DNA of 11,145 nt from Candidatus Limnocylindria bacterium (GTDB taxonomy: Bacteria; Chloroflexota; Limnocylindria; QHBO01): the NCBI GenBank assembly GCA_030146365.1, contig JASLBU010000202.1, forward strand, positions 1-11,145. The letters run 5' to 3'. Shown piece after piece: positions 5,485 to 11,145 of the stretch (the stretch's first letter is position 1; the number at the start of each line of letters is the position of its first letter). The notes under the pieces were generated by a model, which had not been told where the DNA came from, made no database searches, and worked only from the letters and a program-made list of their open reading frames with translations. The translations under genes and the position numbers were made by a program.

Positions 5485-6746
5485 CAGCCGTCGTACCGCC
5501 GGAACACGAGCGTGGCGTTGTGCCCTCCGAACCCGAAGCTGTTGCTGATCCCGACCGCCACCTCGGCCGAGCGTGCCTCGTTGGGCACGTAGTCGAGGTC
5601 GCAGTCCGGGTCCGCGTGCTCCTGGTTGATGGTCGGCGGCACGATGCCTGTCTTGATCGCCTGCACCGTGGCGATCGCCTCGATCCCGCCGCCGGCACCC
5701 ATGAGGTGGCCCGTCATCGACTTCGTGCTGCTGACCGGGATGCGGTACGCCCGCTCCCCGAACAGCGTCTTGATCGCCGCCGTCTCGGAGCGATCGTTCG
5801 GTGGCGTGCTGGTGCCGTGGGCGTTGATGTAGTCGACGTCGTCCGTCGTGAGGGCGGCGTCGGCGATCGCGACTCGCATCGACTCCACCGCGCCGCGGCC
5901 TCCCGGCGCCGGGAGGGTGATGTGCGAAGCGTCGTCGGTCGCCCCGTACCCGATCACCTCCGCGTGGATCGTCGCCCCGCGCGCCCTGGCATGCTCGAGC
6001 TCCTCGAGGACGAGGACGCCGGCACCGTCGCCCATGACGAACCCGTCCCGCTCGCGGTCGAACGGCCGCGATGCCTTCTCCGGCTCGTCGTTGCGCTTCG
6101 TCGAGAGGGCGCGCATCGCGCTGAACGCGGCGACCGGAATCTCGCCGATTCCCGCTTCGGCCCCCCCGGCGATCATGACGTCCGCCTCCCCGCGGCGGAT
6201 GATGCTCAGCGAGTCGCCGATGGCGTGGTTGCTGCTCGAACAGGCGCTCACCGTCGCATAGTTGGGGCCACGCGCGTTCGCGTAGATGGCCACGTAGCCG
6301 GCGGCCATGTCGGGAATCATGGCCGTCACCAGGAACGGGCCGATCTTCTCGACGCCCTCCAGCGCCGCCTCGGTGACATCGCGGATCATCGTGTTGATGC
6401 CGCCGATGCCGGAGCCGATGATCGCCCCCGTGCGCCACGCCAGAGCCTCGTCGGTGATCGGGTTCGGCAGCCCTGCGTCGCGCAGTGCCTCGGCGGTGGC
6501 CGCCCACGCGAAGTGGACGTAGCGGTCGTTGCGACGCACCTCCTTCTTCGGCATGACGCCGTCGGCCTCGAACCCCTTGACCTCGCCGGCGACCTTGCTC
6601 GCCACCTTGTCCGGCTCGAAGATCGTGATGCGGGTGATCCCGCTGCGGCCGTTGACGAGGCCGTCCCAGAAGGAGGCCACGTCGTTCCCGACCGGGGTGA
6701 CGGCCCCCATGCCGGTGACGACCACGCGCCGCTCGCCGTCACGCAT
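5484..6746 (-). CDS. fabF: Beta-ketoacyl-ACP synthase II
   Basis: FabF elongates acyl-ACP by decarboxylative condensation with malonyl-ACP. From the ATG at 6746 the product is 420 aa, the usual size. The KAS I/II triad is present: Cys169 (VSACSSS), His310 (NAHGTSTPPND) and His347 (KSMTGHLMGAGG, with Lys342 of the same motif). RRVVVTGMGAVTPVG lies at the N-terminus and SNSFGFGGHN at the C-terminus. A start at 6776 would add ten residues, but 6746 is preferred because AGGAGG (6755-6760) stands 8 nt upstream and the conserved strand begins soon after it. The start overlaps the fabZ stop by 8 nt, and the stop overlaps the accB start. Confidence 0.97.
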   Translation of the reverse strand: MRDGERRVVVTGMGAVTPVGNDVASFWDGLVNGRSGITRITIFEPDKVASKVAGEVKGFEADGVMPKKEVRRNDRYVHFAWAATAEALRDAGLPNPITDEALAWRTGAIIGSGIGGINTMIRDVTEAALEGVEKIGPFLVTAMIPDMAAGYVAIYANARGPNYATVSACSSSNHAIGDSLSIIRRGEADVMIAGGAEAGIGEIPVAAFSAMRALSTKRNDEPEKASRPFDRERDGFVMGDGAGVLVLEELEHARARGATIHAEVIGYGATDDASHITLPAPGGRGAVESMRVAIADAALTTDDVDYINAHGTSTPPNDRSETAAIKTLFGERAYRIPVSSTKSMTGHLMGAGGGIEAIATVQAIKTGIVPPTINQEHADPDCDLDYVPNEARSAEVAVGISNSFGFGGHNATLVFRRYDG

Positions 6747-7212
6747 CGGTGCTGCCTCCTCCCAGGGCCTGATCACGCGGGATGATGATGCTCAGGGTTG
6801 CCTCGACCGCCGTCTCACCTTCGACGCTGGCCACGGCCTGTAGCCGGCCGAACATCCCCCGCAGCTTCTCGACGTTCACCTCCAGCCGCAGGGTGTCGCC
6901 GGGCACCACCATCCGCTTGAAGCGGCAGTCATCGATACCGGCGAACAGCCCGAGCTTGCCTCGGTACTCGTCCAGCGTGTAGACCGCGATCCCGGCCGTC
7001 TGGGCGAGCGCCTCGACCATGAGGACCCCCGGCATGATTGGACGGTCCGGGAAGTGGCCGGTGAACTGCGGCTCGTTGGCGGTCACCTGCTTGATCCCGA
7101 CCGCACGGCGGCCGGGCTCGAGCTCGATGACCCGGTCAACGAGCAGAAACGGGTATCGGTGCGGCAGAATGCGCATGATGTCGGCCGCCTCGAGCGGCAG
7201 TGCGCCAGTCAT
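6739..7212 (-). CDS. fabZ: 3-hydroxyacyl-[ACP] dehydratase
   Basis: FabZ dehydrates (R)-3-hydroxyacyl-ACP to trans-2-enoyl-ACP. The 157-aa product is a single hot-dog fold of typical length. The hallmark N-terminal LPHRYPFLLVDRV (16-28) is followed by the active-site His53 in GHFPDRPIMPGVLMVEALAQ and Glu67 in the same segment. FKRMVVPGD (98-106) is also typical. No Shine-Dalgarno is evident before the ATG at 7212. Instead a 16-codon leader ORF ends there with an ATGA overlap, and an AT-rich inverted repeat lies about 50 nt upstream. The stop overlaps the fabF start by 8 nt. FabZ rather than FabA, because the motifs are FabZ-type and no isomerase features are seen. Confidence 0.96.
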   Translation of the reverse strand: MTGALPLEAADIMRILPHRYPFLLVDRVIELEPGRRAVGIKQVTANEPQFTGHFPDRPIMPGVLMVEALAQTAGIAVYTLDEYRGKLGLFAGIDDCRFKRMVVPGDTLRLEVNVEKLRGMFGRLQAVASVEGETAVEATLSIIIPRDQALGGGSTDA

Positions 7213-7259
7213 CGTGACGGGTGGCTCATGATGTCATCTGCGGTGATTTCGGACTCCAT
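7209..7259 (-). CDS. Possible 16-aa leader peptide upstream of fabZ
   Basis: An ATG at 7259 opens a 16-codon frame (MESEITADDIMSHPSR) whose TGA overlaps the fabZ ATG in the tetramer ATGA, the same coupling arrangement used between larger genes of this operon. Its in-frame upstream stop lies within the accC 3' end, so it cannot be longer than about 25 codons. No Shine-Dalgarno precedes it. If translated, it would deliver ribosomes to fabZ, which itself lacks a visible Shine-Dalgarno. It could equally be a chance frame; length and composition give no proof. Confidence 0.25.
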   Translation of the reverse strand: MESEITADDIMSHPSR

Positions 7260-7261
7260 CG

Positions 7262-7276
7262 TATATACGGTATATA
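7262..7276. promoter_or_regulatory. AT-rich perfect inverted repeat upstream of fabZ (operator and/or promoter candidate)
   Basis: TATATAC-G-GTATATA is a perfect 7-bp inverted repeat around a single base, in the 74-nt gap between accC and fabZ. Thirteen of its 15 arm and centre positions alternate T/A apart from the central CGG, which is striking in DNA this GC-rich. It could be a repressor operator, the -10 region of an internal promoter for fabZ-fabF-accB-fabH-fabG, or both. It does not resemble the FapR or FabT consensus as I know them. Confidence 0.4.
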
Positions 7277-7286
7277 TCCACCGGCA

Positions 7287-8641
<1,355 letters not shown>

Positions 8642-8645
<4 letters not shown>

Positions 8646-9595
8646 GAGACGACCGGTGCCTTCCCGGCGTGCACAAGCACTGCCTGCGCCTCGTCGAGGC
8701 TCGCGGCATCGTGGACGGCCAGGGCCCGGACCTCCGGCGCGATCCGTCGCACCATGCCGACCAGCGCGGAGCCGGCTCCCAGCTCGACCATCGTGTCGAC
8801 GCCCTCGCCGACCAGCCGCTCGATGCAGCGCACCCACTCGACCGGTGAGCGCACCTGCTCGGCGAGCAGTGCCCGGATATGATCGGCATCGCGGTGAACT
8901 TCGGCATCCACGTTGCTGACCACCGGCACCGCGGCGTCACGCCACTGCTCCAGGGCGAAGGCGCGAGCCAGCTCCTCGGCCACCGGCGCCATCAGCGGCG
9001 AGTGGAACGCACCCGATACCGGCAGCGGCAGCACGCGACGCGCTCCGGCAGCGCGCAGGGCGGGGTCTGCCGCGTGGAGCGCGTCGCGGGTCCCGGACAC
9101 CACCACCTGTCCCGGAGCGTTGTCGTTCGCGACGACGAGCTCCGTGGGTCGGGCAACGGCGTCGACCACCCGCTCGACGGCCCCGCGATCGAGGCCGATG
9201 ACGGCGAGCATCCCCCCACCGTCGCCCGCGGACGCCATGAGCTCGCCCCGGCGCGCCACGAGCCGCAGGGCGGCATCGAAGTCGAGAACGTCGGCCGCCA
9301 CCAGGGCCGCGTACTCCCCCACGGAGTGACCGGCGACGACGGCCGGTTGGATGTCGGCGCGCGCCTCGAGCGCCCGCAGCGCGGCGACTGACGTGGTCAG
9401 CAGGCACGGCTGCGTCTGCCGGGTGTCGTTCAGCCGTTCCGCCGGCCCGGACCAGCACACCTCGCTCACCGGCCAGCCCAGGACGGCGTCGGCCCGCTCG
9501 TACACGGAGCGCGCCGCGGGCTCGACCGCGGCAACGTCGCGGCCCATGCCGATCCCCTGCGAGCCCTGAGGGCTGAAGAGCAGCGCGAGGCTCAC
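8642..9595 (-). CDS. fabD: Malonyl-CoA:ACP transacylase
   Basis: FabD moves malonyl from CoA to the ACP phosphopantetheine. The 317-aa product has nucleophile Ser91 in GHSVGEYAAL, Arg116 in the following RRGELM helix, His198 in SGAFHSPLM and Gln10 in the N-terminal oxyanion loop, with TVELGxG-like VELGAGSALVGMVRR near the end. The N-terminal loop reads FSPQGSQ rather than the more usual FPGQGSQ, but keeps the Gln and GSQ. The GTG at 9595 has AGGGAG (9602-9607) 6 nt upstream, and its first four bases (GTGA) contain the stop of the upstream biotinyl-domain gene. The frame is open upstream through that gene to 10255, but the conserved N-terminus starts only here, so no fusion is proposed. Confidence 0.95.
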
Positions 9596-10071
9596 CGACC
9601 GCTCCCTGGCGGCTCGAGCTCCACGACCACCTGGCCGTACTCGACCGCCTCGCCGGTCTCGGCCACGAGGTGGCGCACGGTGCCGGACCGCGGTGCTCGG
9701 ACGTCGTGGCGGACGCCGAGCATCTCCACGTGACCGACGGCCTCGCCCTTCTCGACCGCCCGGCCGGGGCCGAGGCCGTCCGCGTACACGAAGAAGCCGA
9801 CCGCGGGGGACGGCACGGCGACGGACCGAGCCACCGGCTCCGCCGGAGGAGCGGCTTCGGACCGCTGCTGACCGGGGCCCACGCCGGAGGCTTCTGCTGC
9901 GGCCGGGGCGGCCATGCCGGCCGTGGCTCCGCCGGCGACCCGAACGCGCAGGCTTCCCCGCGAGACTTCGATCTCGCCGAGCCCGTGGCGGGCGAGGCGC
10001 TCGCTCAGGGCCGGCACCAGCTCCTCGGCGGCGCGAGCGATTTCTTCGAGCGCGTGGTCGATATCGGTCAT
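9592..10071 (-). CDS. AccB-like protein lacking the biotin-accepting lysine (pseudo-BCCP)
   Basis: This 159-aa protein has the full AccB layout: a helical N-terminus, the segment LGEIEVSRGSLRVRVAGG (31-48, matching LGELELESGDLRVRLARP in the canonical copy), an Ala/Pro/Gly-rich linker (about 48-82) and a biotinyl domain (about 86-154). The domain keeps SPAVGFF, a thumb-like loop (YADGLGPGRAVEKGE) and SGTVRHLVAETGEAVEYGQ. Anchoring on SGTV, the E-A-M-K-M biotinylation motif is replaced by E-M-L-G-V: the acceptor lysine position is Gly119. No lysine lies in the hairpin. It should not carry biotin, though fold-defining glycines and hydrophobics are preserved, arguing against decay. Its ATG overlaps the accA stop (ATGA), and its stop overlaps fabD (GTGA). 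A regulatory or structural role in the carboxylase, as for plant BADC proteins, is inference; lipoyl attachment is also excluded by the missing lysine. Confidence 0.88.
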   Translation of the reverse strand: MTDIDHALEEIARAAEELVPALSERLARHGLGEIEVSRGSLRVRVAGGATAGMAAPAAAEASGVGPGQQRSEAAPPAEPVARSVAVPSPAVGFFVYADGLGPGRAVEKGEAVGHVEMLGVRHDVRAPRSGTVRHLVAETGEAVEYGQVVVELEPPGSGR

Positions 10072-11066
10072 GCGCCTCTCTCGCTCTCGTCATCGGCCCC
10101 GTCGCTGGGCCAGACGTCGCTCCACCGGGGGCGGCGCGGGACGCCGGGAAGCCGGAGGATGCGACCGATCCGGCGGCGCAGCGACGGCGCCTCGGGTCGT
10201 CGGCTGGGACCCGCCCCGGTCTCGAGGTAGGCGCCCATGGCTCGCAGCCGAGCATACCGCGTTGCGAGCAGATCGACGGTGTCGCGCGCGGCCAGCCGCC
10301 GCAACGCCGCGAGGATGGCGGCCTTCAACGCCGCCGCGGTGGCGGTCACGTCGGTATGGGCACCCTCGCCCGGCTCCGCGACGACCTCGTCCACCACTCC
10401 CAGCTCCACCTGGTCGGCCGCCGTCATGCGCATGGCGGCCGCTGCGGTGCGCGCCTCGTCCCTGGAACGCCACAGGATGGATGACGCCCCCTCCGGACTG
10501 ATGACCGAGTACACCGAGTTCTCCAGCGCGATGACGATGTCGCCGACGCCGATGGCGAGCGCCCCGCCTGAACCGCCTTCCCCGAGCACGACCACGACGA
10601 TCGGGACCTGGAGCCCGGTCATGAGCTTGATGCTCGAGGCGATCGCCTCCGCCTGCCCCCGCTCCTCGGCCGCCGGGCCCGGGAAGGCGCCGGCCGTGTC
10701 GAGGAACGTCACCACCGGCAGGCCCAGCTTGTCCGCCAGCCGCAGCAGTCGCTGCGCCTTGCGGAACCCCTCGGGATGGGGCGAGCCGAAGTTGCGCCTG
10801 ATGTTGGACTCGGTGTCCGTGCCCTTCTGGTGACCGATGACCATGACCGGCTTCCCCTCGAGCAGCGCGGGCCCGCCGACGAGGGCTGGATCGTCACCGA
10901 ACGCCCGATCGCCGTGCATCTCGTAAAAGTCGGAGAAGATGAGGGGGACGAGGTCGAGCGTGCGCGGGCGCTTCGGGTCTCGCGCGAGCTGCACGCGCCT
11001 CCAGGCCTCCTCGGCGGCCTCAGGCGACGGGGGCGCGGCGTCCACGACGATGGGCGAGTCTGTCAC
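10068..11066 (-). CDS. accA: Acetyl-CoA carboxylase carboxyltransferase subunit alpha
   Basis: AccA with AccD transfers the carboxyl group from biotin to acetyl-CoA, forming malonyl-CoA. The 332-aa product has the AccA signatures QLARDPKRPRTLDLV (26-40), HGDRAFGDDPALVGG, MVIGHQKG (75-82), RRNFGSPHPEGFRKA, DTAGAFPG (123-130), the oxyanion-hole GEGGSGGALAIGVGD (162-176) and SVISPEGASSILWR (187-200). Relative to E. coli the part before the QLAR motif is some 35 residues shorter. The C-terminus beyond about residue 285 adds nearly 50 residues rich in Arg, Pro and later Asp/Glu, with no known motif. The GTG at 11066 has GAGG 7 nt upstream and seems to overlap the stop of the preceding gene. Its own stop overlaps the next start. 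Confidence 0.95.
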   Translation of the reverse strand: MTDSPIVVDAAPPSPEAAEEAWRRVQLARDPKRPRTLDLVPLIFSDFYEMHGDRAFGDDPALVGGPALLEGKPVMVIGHQKGTDTESNIRRNFGSPHPEGFRKAQRLLRLADKLGLPVVTFLDTAGAFPGPAAEERGQAEAIASSIKLMTGLQVPIVVVVLGEGGSGGALAIGVGDIVIALENSVYSVISPEGASSILWRSRDEARTAAAAMRMTAADQVELGVVDEVVAEPGEGAHTDVTATAAALKAAILAALRRLAARDTVDLLATRYARLRAMGAYLETGAGPSRRPEAPSLRRRIGRILRLPGVPRRPRWSDVWPSDGADDESERGA

Positions 11067-11145
11067 GCTGGATCCTCACGGCTGCCGCCGGTGCTCCCCG
11101 GCATGCCAGCACGGGTCGGCTCGCGCGGGGTCGCGCCGTTCGTCG
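11063..11145 (-). CDS. C-terminal tail of the upstream gene, possibly accD (partial)
   Basis: One minus-strand frame is open from the right edge and ends in a TGA at 11063-11065, within the GTGA that starts accA. This repeats the junction style of this operon. The 26 visible residues (Gly-, Pro- and Thr-rich, ending SREDPA) have no diagnostic motif. The accD identity is inferred only because accD commonly precedes accA and is otherwise missing. A second frame, ending a few bases earlier, cannot be excluded. Confidence 0.35.
   Translation of the reverse strand, partial: TNGATPREPTRAGMPGSTGGSREDPA

Noticed and set aside
5011..6507. Apparent large fusion ending in the canonical AccB
   Set aside because: Only the last 157 codons resemble a protein family; the rest is fabF read in the wrong frame, and an ATG overlapping the fabF stop explains the true start.
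6747..6776. Ten-residue N-terminal extension of FabF from an upstream ATG at 6776
   Set aside because: AGGAGG is placed for the ATG at 6746, and the extension lies before the conserved first strand.
5292..6785. 497-codon plus-strand open frame over fabF and accB
   Set aside because: Antisense shadow of confidently identified genes; composition typical of reverse-frame translation at high GC.
11075..11145. Alternative minus-strand frame at the right edge ending in TGA within CCGTGAGG
   Set aside because: It is open and has GC-rich third positions, but the frame ending in the GTGA overlap fits the operon's junction pattern better; the choice remains uncertain.

Overview
The window is a very GC-rich bacterial chromosome segment with densely packed genes and strong G/C preference at third codon positions. 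Nearly all genes lie on the minus strand. The taxonomic source cannot be fixed from the sequence. A nickel superoxide dismutase with its maturation protease, GTG starts, high GC and an acc/fab supercluster would fit an uncultured high-GC Chloroflexota or Actinomycetota lineage, but that is inference.

Left part (1-3153), accessory and housekeeping genes: a partial DsbA/FrnE-like thioredoxin-fold gene running off the left edge; a long-form (eukaryotic-type) deoxyribose-phosphate aldolase, deoC; one small plus-strand gene encoding a degenerate receiver-like domain; then a two-gene nickel-SOD cassette. The cassette is sodN (NiSOD precursor with the HCxxPCxxY nickel hook) followed by sodX (an S26 signal-peptidase-like protease expected to cut its propeptide). 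A 12-bp perfect hairpin at 3078-3106 separates the cassette from the next operon.

Right part (3154-11145), a type II fatty acid synthesis operon read right to left: [end of an upstream gene, probably accD] - accA - biotinyl-domain paralogue - fabD - accC - (74-nt junction) - fabZ - fabF - accB - fabH - fabG. Most junctions are overlapping stop/start pairs (GTGA, ATGA, TGATG or an 8-nt overlap), so translation is probably coupled. Together the genes make malonyl-CoA (accA/B/C and presumably accD), load malonyl onto ACP (fabD), start chains (fabH) and run three of the four elongation steps (fabF, fabG, fabZ). No acpP and no enoyl-ACP reductase gene is present in the window.

The most notable observation is that the operon has two AccB-type proteins. 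The one beside fabF has the canonical biotinyl-lysine motif EAMKL. The one between accA and fabD keeps the whole AccB layout, but the biotin-accepting lysine is glycine. It is a bacterial pseudo-BCCP, analogous in concept to the plant BADC proteins that down-regulate heteromeric acetyl-CoA carboxylase. A second point is the fabZ leader, which holds an AT-rich perfect inverted repeat (TATATAC-G-GTATATA) and a 16-codon leader ORF whose stop overlaps the fabZ start.
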